Shown here piece by piece: positions 44,934 through 55,689 of a stretch of DNA of 64,000 nt. Both the position numbers and the translations under genes were made by a program. This DNA comes from Arcuatula senhousia (Eukaryota; Mollusca; Bivalvia; Mytilida; Mytilidae): positions 57,360,203-57,424,202 of the forward strand of contig OZ020313.1 in assembly GCA_963971305.1 (NCBI GenBank). The letters are read 5' to 3'. The number at the start of each line of letters is the position of its first letter. The stretch's first letter is position 1. Under the pieces are notes generated by a model that saw nothing but the letters and a program-made list of their open reading frames with translations, was not told the origin of the DNA and did no database searches.

Positions 44934-47798
44934 TCAATCGAAAAATTTGCAACAATAGTATCTCAGGTTCATACAGTCATTATCAGCCCATTGATACAGC
45001 TTAAGTGGTGATGCTATCATACAGAAGTCGGTGGTTGGCTTATTTGGTTCAATCTCATACCAGTCTGTAAATGCCATCTCTTGTTGAGGGCTGCTCACCC
45101 ATCTGTAGTCCGTTCTGTTCAATCCTGGTCCGAATTTGTATCCTCCAAGCCAATATCTCTCCCCTTCAATAAAATCGGAAAAAAATAATAAAAAATATGA
45201 CATGGGAAATTGTATTATATGTTTGCTAGGTATTTTTACACGACATATCAATTTCATATATGCTAGAGGCAATAGATTGATAGAAGGAATCCAAGACGAA
45301 ATATAAGAAGATGGAATCCAAGACAAACTATAAGAAGAAGGAATCCAAAACAAAATATAAGAACTGTCTGTTATATAAATATGTACCTAGATAGCACAAT
45401 TGGGTTGCACATCAAGTTATAGTCTCAATGTTCCTAATATTTAAATATAAAACTGGTTCAAAACGTTTGACTTCTAATGCTTTCATGAATTTCTTTCACT
45501 TGGTCAGTTTAAATAACAAAATGTTGATGGCATTTTCAATCTTTGAATGAAGTAATGAAGTTTCTCTGATGAGTCTTTAATAGACGAAAAGCACGTCAGC
45601 ACTTTTTTGTTGAAGAACACATATAAGCTGTAAATTATCCATTTAAATTTCAAATTTGAAAAAAAGTCTTATATTCGTCCTATCCCAGATATTGATTCAT
45701 CTTAAGCATATTTTGTTTATTTTTCTGTGCTCTTTCTAATCATATATTGTTTGGCATTTATATTTTTTTAGATAGAGCGCTTTTGATTAGTCTTGAATAG
45801 ACGAAAAGTGCAGTAGACGTCGCAAAATTTTTGTCAGTGAAAATCTAGCAAATGCAATAGGTTAGAACAAATATTCATTTTCCAACATGCCAAATATTCT
45901 TACCACTACGTGCAGAAAAGTGCTGTTTTAGGAATTCGTTTTCTTCTTCAGACTTTATCTCCACTAGTTTACCGGACAGAGCTTCACACTGCACCTGTTA
46001 ATAAAACGAATCATATAATTCTTATACAATCATTATAAATCAGACTGCATTTTTAAATGCAATTGACAGAAAGTAATGGATATTTAATTACTTTAACATA
46101 TTTCATAATTAATTAAGATTGCTTTTGGTTAAAATTCCATGAAATGTTTTTTCTTGGCCTAACTTTATCCCAACACGAAGTTTTTTAAAAGCAGCGGGCG
46201 TATTGTAATAAGCGGATCATTCACCTTCAATTTCGTGTCATTGGTAATAGCAGTTTAGATTTAATTGTCGTCACTCCATGCAAATCGAGTACAATAAATT
46301 TCACATACTCTTATTATAGGCACATCGTGTCGAATCATTTTTAATAACCTGTTAAGGACTTTTCATATTCGTTATTTTCAAAAGGGATTCAGCTTTATTG
46401 GTTATAAAAATACCTCACCCGATTTGCTTCTACTTGGTAAGTAATCAGAAAATTATTTATCGATGAAAGTCATGCTTGGTCGTTGTCTACCTTGTCTAAC
46501 TGTTTTAAAGACGTATCTTTATATGTACCGATCCTTTAGAATTTTTCAAGAGGGTAATTTGTACATGTGCATAGAATATTGTTTTAAAGTTATTGCGGGT
46601 TTTGTTATACCTTTGCAGTTTCCTGGGTGACCAAGTGTTCCACAAACAGATAACGGGTCAACTTAAACAATACACACTCGATACATCGATTTGGATAAGG
46701 AGCTACAATAAAAACAAACAAATTGTAAGTCAGTAGTTTTGTTTATTAAGAAATGTACAGAAAGTTACACTTCGAATAACATGCTTTATAGTTACATTTA
46801 ATTAATACGAAATACCAGAGAGATATTAAGAACGATTTATTTGATTATGCTGTATATGCATAATTCAAGGAGTGACCTCTCATTCGCAGCAGTTGAATTA
46901 CAAAGATTGAAAAGTCAAAAACCTCGAAAACAAAGTACTCATACCCAAAGAGCTTAAACAGGGAAGCCGAATCCAGCAATGAGGATATCGACCACGTAAA
47001 ACTTAAGGAAAGAAACCTGGGAAAAGTTTCATAAAGCGGTCGATAATTAACATGGTAGTTATCCTATGCTAATTAAATGGGATTGCTTCGTGAAACGGGA
47101 CCTTTGTTATTCATTAGATTTTGTATTTTGACAACCAGAATTTCAACAATACATAAAAAATATTAATTTCATTAATTTAATAAATAATAATACGACAGCA
47201 ACTTTCACATCAAAGATTGGAAGACAAAAACCAAATAAGTCATGATGGTATTGAAAGAAAAGAACAGGGAATCCAAGTCAATGATGTAAGAAAAACAATT
47301 AATGTTAATTATAACAAAATGACTTATCGAAAGAGTATTTATCAATATTAATGGTTATCTTTAATAATAGTTTGGCTTTGGTTTGCTTAAAGAACTACAG
47401 AAAAACAACCCTACATACATGACATATGTAGCTTCAGAAGTTGTGGCCCTGGAAAAAGGTAAATATTATAGCTTACCGTACAAAGCTGGCTCGAGAACTC
47501 GTGATCCAGGAAAACTTTGTGTACTGTAGGTGCATGGTATAGCTTCATTCATCCTGCAAGTCTTGTTTGGAAAGAAGTTCGCCACACAACACCGGGTGCT
47601 TTGGAAATAGCAGTATGACACACATTGGAACTGTGACGTCGCCGGTACATCTTTTGTAGTCGGACTACTGATGATAGCCTTGTCTTTATCTTGTATGATG
47701 TTAATGTCACTAGTGGCTCCATTTACACCATTGTAGATGACCATGGAAAAGACAACCATAAAGCATCCAAGATCTGTAAACGTTTTACTCAAACCCAT
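44934..47798 (-). CDS. Lectin-1: secreted PAN/C-type lectin protein, 4 exons
   Basis: Exons on the minus strand: 47477-47798, 46611-46702, 45904-45994 and 44934-45163, all with GT-AG boundaries and compatible phases (1, 0, 1), giving 244 residues. Exon 1: signal peptide (about residues 1-27) and a PAN/apple-like CVSYCYFQSTRCCVANFFPN. Exon 2: RYLFVEHLVTQETAK. Exon 3: QCEALSGKLVEIKSEEENEF, the first CRD helices. Exon 4: WLGGYKFGPGLNRTDYRW, EIEPN and QWADNDC, ending KFFD. EPN plus W-x-D suggests calcium-dependent mannose-type sugar binding, plausible in mucosal or haemolymph recognition. The usual S-C-Y cysteine before Y-L-F is T-R-Y and a conserved W is absent, which may weaken the fold. Transcription is not proven. 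Confidence 0.82.
45560..45603 (+). ncRNA. Hammerhead motif, upstream unit, weakened
   Basis: CTGATGA, stem II GTC-tttaata-GAC and GAAA are intact and a GTC cleavage triplet follows, but stem III (AGCACG) and stem I no longer pair well. Activity is doubtful. Confidence 0.65.
45777..45827 (+). ncRNA. Hammerhead relic, downstream unit
   Basis: Stem II GTC-ttgaata-GAC and GAAA are kept, but the core CTGATGA is TTGATTA and the stem III/cleavage area is altered (AGTGCAGTAGACG). Predicted inactive. Confidence 0.6.
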
Positions 47799-48540
47799 TT
47801 TTTAATCATTCTGTTCCTGCTGTAGAAATGTGAATTTTAAGGTCCAAGGGATTTAGGCGAAAGGCCTTTATACCAAGCAATCACGTGGGAATCGAATTAT
47901 AACTATTAATTTTACATCTTGTGTTTGAGGTAGAACACACACAAAAAAAACAATGTAATATCTCCATTGATCCTGAAATTGTATGTCAAAACTCGTTTCT
48001 TACTTTAATATTTGTCCTTCAAATACGATAATCATAATGATTATACATTGATATAAATTACGCATTGAAAAATGTAATTTTTTCTTAACCTAACATTTTA
48101 TTTTAGTTGTTTATTTGAAGTCTAAAGGCGACCAGAATACCATTTATCATCTATCGATACTCCAAACCACCTCTTGGTCCCTCGTATAATTAAAATTTTA
48201 AAACAAATCTTTTATCTAAAGTTTTTTTGGTCGTATATTATTGTTTACTTACGGAATTTCAATTAAAGGCTATAACACAATGGACAACACGTTTGTTAAT
48301 ATTATGATAACATATCGATCTCAATTCTGATTTTTCCGATTTTTTTTCGTGTTTTCCAAAATAAATTCCATTTAGTAAAATGATTATTATAAGTGAAATG
48401 ATAAATTCTTATATAAAATTAGTAATTAAAAATCATACAAATATTGTTGGAAAGGAGAACTTTAGGCTTGAAATCAATGAAAAATCAAACATATCATTAT
48501 ATAGAACATAAAAAATAATGGTTTTAAAATTGACATGTAA
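47799..48540. other. Upstream region of lectin-1
   Basis: AT-rich sequence that should contain the lectin-1 promoter. No TATA box or other element can be assigned with confidence. Confidence 0.35.
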
Positions 48541-48544
48541 CTAA

Positions 48545-49000
48545 CTTTGCTGTAAAAAATTTTACGATAAAAGAGACAATTTTAATCTTAAAATTATTAA
48601 TTTCCCTGAACTGGAAAGTAACGGGCCAATGCAAGACGGTAAGCAGTGACCTATGGTCATGTTGAAGACTGCTTGCTGTTTTCCGTTGTGATTTTTTGAA
48701 TTGCTGTTTGTTTATGTTTGTTGTGTCGCGTACACTTATTCCACATCTCAATATCGTATATACCAACGTAGACTGCATAGGTGTCTATATTCCACAAGTA
48801 ATTCGATATACCAGGGCTTGTACACATTTTTCAGATTTTTTATCCGACACCGCTTTCCCTGTAACCGACTATAAGACCAAGTTTATAAGAAAATACGTCT
48901 CATACGATCTCTAAAAAAATGCTTTCTTCGTTATCAGCCACTGGAAGAAAAAATCAATATCATGTTAGACGAAATGGTTAGTTCTTGCCCTTTTAATTTT
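48545..49000 (+). mobile_element. PLE2 fragment split by a SINE-like repeat
   Basis: FYDKRDNFNLKIINFPELES (about 48563-48622) and, after a SINE-like insertion, YIPQVIRYTRACTHFSDFL (from about 48790), then a frameshifted thumb, follow the PLE2 protein order seen at 42.2-42.6 kb. Frameshifts and stops occur throughout. Confidence 0.75.
48626..48762 (-). mobile_element. SINE-like repeat (copy 6) inside PLE2
   Basis: GGTCATGTTGAAGACTGCTT, TTTTCCGTTGTG and GTTGTGTCGCGTACACTTAT match the family on the minus strand. It is 3'-truncated relative to the copies at 16.1 and 31.3 kb. Confidence 0.75.
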
Positions 49001-49671
49001 TCTCACTTATTTACATTTGAAATTTTATTGACGACACCATGCGTTCATTGACAAATATCGGATATCTATCTCTCAGATGAGTACAGAAAGATGCAAAGAG
49101 GCACCGATTGGGCATTCGAGTGTCAAAAGTCAAAAAGAGAAACGACACAACCGTTAAGCACGAACAAGAACAACACCTAAAAAAAGAAAACACAAAAACG
49201 ACCTAACAGAAATCAACAACACTAACTGTAGTCGTAACAAGAGTGAACTCAGGTGTCCCGAAAAAGTAGGCGGCCCCCGTTTACTCTAGTCCCCTGTTAT
49301 TTCCGATCCAGAGTGTCAAATCCGGTAAAAGAAGACAAACCACAAATATATGATCATGATATACCAACATCTGCACTCATCTGAGAGATAGAAGGAACCA
49401 AAAGGCACCAATGGGGCATTCGAGTGTCAAAAGTCCGAATGGGCAACGAGGAAACAAGAAAAAGCACGAAAAAACACAAAACACAATATCAAACGAACGA
49501 AAATCAACTCAAGTCGTAGCAAGAATGAACCCAGGTGCTCCGGAAGAGTAAACGGTTCCTGCCTGCTATAGCACACCCGTCGTGTTGCTAATTTCAAATT
49601 CAGTGTGTCGAATCCGGTAAAGGAAGATAAAACAAATTTCTACGACAAACCAACATCTGCAATCATTTCCC

Positions 49672-49834
49672 CAGTTTGGTATTTTTGGTTTTATTGTTCT
49701 ATGCTCTTCATATTCATATAGTGTTTGGCATTTTCATTATTTTTGGTAGAGCGCCTCTGATGAGACTTGAATAGACGAAACGCGCGTCAGGTGTAGCAAA
49801 ATTTATTGTCTGGAACTTTGTTGTCATTTGTATT
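49672..49834 (+). mobile_element. Retrozyme copy inserted in a PLE1 fragment
   Basis: Comparison with the undisturbed site at 50320-50340 (CTCATTTGAGAG) gives sharp boundaries: the element runs CCCCAGTTTGGTATTTTTGG to TTGTTGTCATTTGTATT. It is 5'-truncated relative to the 219-bp monomer. No target duplication longer than 2-3 bp is visible. Confidence 0.8.
49751..49794 (+). ncRNA. Hammerhead motif with stem II mutation
   Basis: GCGCCT, CTGATGA, GAAA, CGCGCGTC and AGGTGT are present, but stem II is GAC/GAC rather than GTC/GAC, leaving an A-A mismatch in a 3-bp stem. Activity is likely reduced. Confidence 0.75.
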
Positions 49835-50870
49835 GAGAGGTGAAAATCCCATATTTGTCTACGAGTACACGGTGTCTACCGTAAAATTTCTCTAGTGAAG
49901 ACAGCAACTGTGAAGCAACATTACCCTGTCTGAGCAATTTCCGTGTCAAACGTGACGCTCTGCCAAGAAAATCGATGTTATTCCCACAAGCTATGGAGTA
50001 AGGAATCAACTGTGATACGAAGACTCCATAAGCAGGAGCGGACGGAATGTTGCTACACAGAAAGGCGAAACTAACGATTGGAAAGTGGAAGTCATGACGT
50101 TTGTCATAGAGCTTTGTTGAAAGCCTTCCTTGAAAGTCAATTTCGAGAGGTAGATCTAAATAAGAAGCAGACTTCCTAGAATCTGTTGTGTCTTTATCTC
50201 AGAAAGAGTTAGCAGTTCCTGCTTGCTATAGCACACCCGTCGCGTTGCCAACAGTTAATTCAGTATGTCAAATCCGGTAAAGGAAGACAAAACAAAACCC
50301 TATGACAAACCAACATCTGCACTCATTTGAGAGATCGAAATCCCATATTTGTCTATAAGTGCATTTCTTGAAAAATATCTTAAGTGAAGACAGCAACCGA
50401 GGAGCAACATAACCCTGTGTGAGCATTTTTTACGTCAAACGTATCGCTCTGCTAAGGAAATCGATGTAAGTCCGCACGCTCTGGAGTAACGAAACAATTG
50501 AAATACGTAACCTTCATAAGCTGAAGCAGACGAAATGTTGCTACACAAGAAGGGAAAGTTGACGATTGGAAAGTTGAAATCATCACGTTTGTCACTTTGT
50601 TGAAAGTTTTCCTTAAAAGTCAATTTCAAGATGTAGATCTTAAAATGAAGCAGACTTCCAAGAATCCGTAGTATACTTAATCCCAAGTTCCTGAATATAT
50701 ATAAGATGGAGAAAGTCACCAAAACAAGAATTGTTCAGACAGTGTAAGTCTTACTGTAATCGACTACCAGATATTTGTACCTGCGTTTTCCATTCTTTTT
50801 GAAAAAAAAGCTGCGTTAAATTAGCTGTGCCAATCGTGATTTGAGTGTTCATGCGGAATAGAAGTTTTAA

Positions 50871-51552
50871 AGGCATATTGTCTACGAAAAAATATTTTTT
50901 GTAAAAGCAAAAAAATTTCGCCAGACTATTCGTTTTGTTTATTAAGAAAGATACAAACGTTCAAAATACCACTAGGGTACCTTATTACTTCAAAAATTGA
51001 AAAATATATAATATTTGTAAAGCTTTACAAAAATTCATATTCATGAGATGTAGATGAGCTGTAAGCATGCGCACTATACTTTCTTTGATTGAAACCCTCC
51101 ATAGTTCTTGCACGTGGTGCATAATCTGTTTCTCGAAGTTTTAGCTCGGAAGAAAATTAAAACGGCAACAGAATATTAGGGCTACTTAATGAATAAAATT
51201 GACAAACATGTTTATTATCATTGCCTGTATTAAGTTTTAAATGTGATTTTAAAGGTAAACACGAAAAATATTGGTATTTTTGCAACATATCAATGTATTC
51301 GGGGACAAAACCCGAGATTCCGATTAGTGTCCGTGTTAAAACCACTCAGTCTAAATCTGTGTCAATGTGACGTAATGCATGTAAATAAAATATCAATCAA
51401 TACTGTCGAGCTATTTTGATCAAAATAAACTACTTTTGAGGCAAAATTTGTGGCAAATTTGTTTTTCAATATTCATTTTATTGCATTTCGGTCTAATTGA
51501 CACAAAAAAATTGGGGGTTAAAAAAAATGAGTTTGCCGTAGACAATATGCCT
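50871..51552. mobile_element. 682-bp MITE with TTAA target duplication
   Basis: The ends are AGGCATATTGTCTACG and its exact reverse complement (16 bp), flanked by TTAA at 50867-50870 and 51553-51556. The surrounding PLE1 sequence is continuous across it (compare 52420-52440). TTAA duplication is characteristic of piggyBac-type transposition. There is no transposase; the ORF 51157-51345 is not credible. Confidence 0.9.
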
Positions 51553-51917
51553 TTAAGAGTGGAGAAATCGAATTTTGATGCTGTTGCAAGATGACCCTGA
51601 TTTTGAGCTAAAAATCTCCAATAGTTCTTTCGAATTCTTCAGGATCCACTTTTGATGGATACTATAACTAGAATAACAACAATCGTAATTTTCTGGCTGA
51701 ATTTCATTGCTATATTTGTCTACGATTGCATGGTGTCTATCTTAAATTTTTTTGAGTTAAGACAGCAACGGAGTAGCAACATAACCCTGTATTAGCAAAT
51801 TCTGTGTCAAACGTGACACTCCGCCAACGAAAACAATTCAATTCATGTTAGCTCTGAAGTCAATTGTGATACGAATGCTCCATAAGATGGAGCAGACGGA
51901 AAGTGACTACACAGATT

Positions 51918-52035
51918 AACGGTGTGTGTGTATGTGTGTATGTGTGCTGGTGTTCAACGCCCTTTATCGATGCACCTGGGCTATGTAGGGCGGTCAGTGT
52001 CAATAGTGGAGGAAACCACCGACCTTTGGCAGGTA
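51918..52035. other. Unassigned insert with GT microsatellite
   Basis: A GTGTGTGTGTATGTGTGTAT tract is followed by GTTCAACGCCCTTTATCGAT and GGGCGGTCAGTG, which do not match PLE1. It separates two PLE1 fragments; origin not recognised. Confidence 0.5.
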
Positions 52036-53079
52036 TTAATATATACAACGGAACGTGAGGTTAAATAAGAGCTAGTCTACGATCTTTTTTTTTGTCTGGA
52101 AGAGATCGTAAGAAGTCCGCTTCATATGCATGAAGAAACAAATCAGCAAGAAAAGGTGCACAATAAGGATCCATTGGAATCCTTATTGTGTGATGAAAAC
52201 GTGTCCACCAAACATATATGTTGTCGATAAGAAAATAATTGCACATGTCAATAATTTAATCTTCTGTTTTGTTCTTTTACTTTGAGTCATTGATGACAAA
52301 GTAAGTCTTTAAAAGAATTATCGACTACCAGATACTAGTATTTGTACCTGTGTTTTCCATTCTTTTTGAAAAAGCTGCGTTTAATATGCTGTGCAAATCG
52401 TGATTTGAGTTGTTCATGTGGAATAGAAGTGTAAAGAGTAGAGAAATCGAAAGTTTTGATGCTGTTGTAAGATAAAACTGATTTAAAGTTAGAAATCTCC
52501 ATTAGTTCTTTCGAATTCTTCAGGATCCACATTTAATGGACACCATTTTTAAGATAAAAACAATCGTAATATAGCTAAAGACCGGATTTGTTGCCATCAG
52601 TATTGAAGTCAACAGAACTGAAAGGGGTAAAGTGGTACATTTTGATGACTCTGAAATGAAGCGCTGTTTGAATGAATTTTCTACTAGATAACGGTAGCAT
52701 TGACATAGCAGTTGGGGCATAGATGTGCATTTGCAAAGCTGGAAACATTCTAGTTCTGTTGAAAACATCTTACCAGAAACCGAAGTGTCATTACTGGTCT
52801 GAGTTATTGTCTACTTCTCAAAAACGACAATGAAAAGTTATGCTTTGTTCTTTACCAAAATTACTAGTAGCTTGTTAAGATTTACAGTATACTTACATTT
52901 TTTTCCGTGTTTAAGCATTTTATGCCGTTGAAATTTTTTACCATTTAAATAATTCTTACAAGAAAAGCGATGCTTAAGAAATGCCCGAAAAGTGCTATTC
53001 TTGCTGCTTTATTTTGTTAATCATTAGTGAAATCTTCAAATATCGTTAAACCGAAAAGACCAGAACAAAATCGGAAGAC

Positions 53080-53150
53080 ATGAAACACCACAAAAAAACA
53101 AAAAACAAAACAAAACAAAAAAAAAACAAAAAACAAAACAAAACAAAATC
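53080..53150. repeat. A-rich (CAAAA)n low-complexity tract
   Basis: Irregular CAAAA/CAAAACAAAA repeats. Adjacent sequence at 53165-53215 (AACGTGAACTCAAGTCGAAA) is PLE1 3' UTR on the minus strand. The ORFs at 53046-53420 and 53080-53358 are composition artefacts. Confidence 0.8.
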
Positions 53151-53254
53151 AAACATACAACCAAACCACAACCAGCAACGTGAACTCAAGTCGAAAACGA
53201 GAATGAACTCAGTATTGAAATGGAAGAGAGAGATAAAGCGTACCATAAAACCTT

Positions 53255-53395
53255 TTACCTGCAATTTCTTTAGAAATCCCTGTAGCAAGTCAGGACCATT
53301 GCGATCTTTTATTTCTTTGGTATATCTTTTTTTTTGGTCTTTTCTCTTTGACATTTGATATTGATCCTTCAAAGTTATTACTTTTATCATTTCAT
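53255..53395 (+). mobile_element. PLE2 3' UTR relic
   Basis: CCTGTAGCAAGTCAGGACCA followed by TTGCGATC and a TGATATTGATCCTTCAAAG block match the distal PLE2 3' UTR; the 5' half of the conserved hairpin is missing. Confidence 0.65.
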
Positions 53396-53890
53396 TATTT
53401 TTTTTTCTTTTTATTTTCATGAAAACTTGTGATTTTACTGCAAACCTTTGTTAAGTTTGTGTTATCGTAAGATTTGTGTTCTAGTTAGCAACGACTGTGA
53501 AATTTGTATTTGAATTTGACTTTTACTAATGAATTGTTGAACTGAATTAATTTGCAAAACCCCGTGGACATTACATAACCAAAGATACTGTAGATTAGAT
53601 GTATATAAAATAATAACGAGTCTTATTTGTTTTTGCATTGGTTAAAATTGCCTGAATTTATTATCAATCTAGGGTTAAATTCAAAACAGCGATCTTCGAC
53701 CACTAATCATACTGCTGCTAATTGTTTTCCATTGCTGATGTTTTTAATAGTCGTTCATTCAATACAAAAAACATACAACAACAGCAAAAATGATAAATAA
53801 AAATAAATAATTCTCTAACTGCTATTACAAGCTCTGGAAGGTAAGTAGTTCTTTTTATGAGTATACATTTTCGTTATGTTGTTATTGATC
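53396..53890. other. Non-coding, nothing recognised
   Basis: AT-rich sequence without recognisable features. Confidence 0.35.
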
Positions 53891-53922
53891 AATTTGATTG
53901 ATGACTGGTCAAATCAGTACTC

Positions 53923-55640
53923 AAGAAGCAAAGGTGTACCAAAGGGGTAATCAGTATCATAAAATTAAAAACGAAAGAATATGGAATATGTGCCAAAACC
54001 GTAAAGACAAAGACAAAACCGGCAGACAAAAATCATCACAACAAAACAAACCACATAACAACATAAAACACACACACACATAACAACAAAACCGCATTCA
54101 GCAACGCGAACTCAAGGCGAAACGAGAGTGAACTCAGGTGCCCCGGAAGAGTAAGCAGTTCCTGCTTGCTATAGCACACCCGTCACGTTGCCAAAGATCG
54201 ATTAAGTGTTGGTCAAATCCGGAAAGGATGACATTACAAAACTCTAGGTCAAACCAACATCTGTGCTCATCTGAGAGATAGAAATCCCGTATTTGTATAC
54301 AAGCACAAGATGTCGTCCGTAAAATTTCTTGAGTGATGACAACAACCTGGGAGCAACGTACCCCTGTGTTAACAATTTGCTTGTCAGCCGTGTAGCTCTA
54401 TCAAGAAAGTCGTTGTACTCCCCACATGCTATGGAATAACGAATCAATTGTGATACGTAAACTCCATATGCTGGAGCGGACGGAATGTTGCTACACAGAA
54501 AGGGAAAGTTAACTATTGGAAAGTTGAAGTCATCACGTTTGTCATAGAGCTTTGTACAAAGCCTTCCTTGTGTGTCAATTTCGAGAAATAGATCCAAATA
54601 TGAAGCGGACCTCCTAGAATCTGAAGTGTCCTTTATCTCAAGTTCCTTCGGATATATGAGATGTAAATAGTCACCAAATCGAGGATTGTTTAGTGAAAGG
54701 ACATCATTAATATAAAAAAATGTGAGATTGAAGAATAAAGCAAGTTTGCGGTCCTTTTTGTCTAGAAGTGATTGTAAGAAGTCTGCTTCATATGAATGAA
54801 GAAACAAATCGGCAAGCAATGGTGCACAATTTGTGTCCATTGGGATACCTATTGTTTGCTGAAAAATACGTCCACCAAACTGTACAAATATGTTGTTGAT
54901 TAGAAAATTGAGCATCTCTATTATATGATCTTCTGTAAATTTATTTTTCTTGCTAGACTCTTGGATGACAAAGTAAGTCTTTTTATAACCGACTACCAAA
55001 TACTTGTATCTGCGTTTTCCATTCTTTTTGATAAAGCTACGTTTAATCAGCTGTGCCGAACGAGATTTTAATTGTGAATGTGGAATTGAAGTATATTATG
55101 TAGAGAAATCAAACGTTTTAATGCAATAACATGATGAAAATGACTTAGAAATACAAATGACAACAAAGTTCCAGACAATAAATTATGGAGATTTTCCATA
55201 AGTTCTTTTTGAGAATCCACATTTGATTGACGCCATTTCTAGAGTAACAACAATCGAAATACTTTTGAAGGCTTGATTTTATTGCCGTCAATATTGATGT
55301 TAACAAAACTGAAAGAGGCTTAGTTGTACATTTGGATGACCCAGCAATAAATTGTTGCTTGTATGGAGTTTTATGTAACTTTGGAATCCAATACAATGAT
55401 GGAACCTCATCGTTCTTTTTGTCAACAGAAATACCAAAGGAAGAAATGACAGAGTTATGATTGTTAATTATTTCCTCCTTTGACAGTGTTGTTGCTGTAT
55501 ATGTGGTGCTTTTGCTAGTACAACCAACCCCTAATTCAGCTGTTAAACAATCAATATAGTGTCTTTTGCATACGAAAATGATGTTGTTAGGGGCTTTATC
55601 AGCAGGTACGACAACATATTTGTCATGTAAGGTCCTGTCT
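53923..55640 (-). mobile_element. PLE1 copy D
   Basis: A copy of the same subtype as B. From the 5' side: HDKYVVVPADKAPNN (about 55620), SSFGISVDKKNDE, YWIPKLHKTPYKQQFIAGSS, a 34-bp retrozyme fragment insertion (about 55153-55186), a stop in the FSTLYTSIP block, then an open frame of 251 codons (54244-54999) with GIPMDTNCAPLLADLFL (Gly of the usual PMGTN is Asp), FYINDVLSLNN (catalytic Y-I-D-D is Y-I-N-D) and the thumb. The 3' UTR matches copy B. It is truncated at 55630. Two active-site changes make it dead even without the stops. Confidence 0.9.
55153..55186 (-). mobile_element. 34-bp 5'-truncated retrozyme fragment
   Basis: Relative to PLE1 copy B (CTTAGAATGGAG), copy D has 34 extra bases that are the retrozyme 3' end (GACAACAAAGTTCCAGACAA on this strand). 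The same 3' end as at 41.1, 49.8 and 57.2 kb with a different 5' start indicates retrotransposition with 5' truncation. Confidence 0.8.
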
Positions 55641-55689
55641 CATCTTACAAACTGAAAACCTGTTTAAATCTATTTTTTTTCCGAAAATT

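Larger units (their letters stand above)
45540..45840 (+). mobile_element. Decayed dimeric retrozyme in lectin-1 intron 3
   Basis: Two hammerhead motifs in direct orientation lie 217 bp apart (CTGATGA at 45566; TTGATTA at 45783). The spacer (CCTATCCCAGATATTG, TGTGCTCTTTCTAATCATAT, TTGTTTGGCATTTATA) is homologous to the 219-bp monomer at 40.9 kb. A ribozyme-monomer-ribozyme layout is the genomic form expected for retrozymes. It lies antisense in the intron between lectin-1 exons 3 and 4. Confidence 0.8.
49015..50330 (-). mobile_element. Mosaic of PLE1 3' ends, head-to-tail and inverted
   Basis: A short plus-strand C-terminus (49029-49095, RHHAFIDKYRISISQMS-like) abuts a minus-strand 3' UTR (49100-49384). 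Another 3' UTR follows (49400-49670), then a C-terminal coding fragment (49835-50200) with a retrozyme inserted in it. At about 50203 the frame jumps to the 3' UTR of the next copy. Each unit is a partial PLE1 copy; none contains a full palm. Confidence 0.75.
50203..52770 (-). mobile_element. Further PLE1 partial copies in tandem
   Basis: On the minus strand, successive truncated units are 52040-52770 (SKCTTLPLSVLLTS, TFDFSTLYTSIPHEQLKS, palm lead-in), 51709-51915 (thumb), 51556-51709 (fingers-palm) continuing across the MITE to 50730-50866, and 50203-50730 (thumb, RDDFNFPIVNFP and 3' UTR). Frames are broken in each. A (GT)n block and a ~110-bp unassigned insert lie at 51918-52035. Confidence 0.75.

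Noticed and set aside
53046..53420. ORFs on both strands over a lysine- or phenylalanine-rich run
   Set aside because: They arise from the (CAAAA)n tract and a PLE2 UTR relic.
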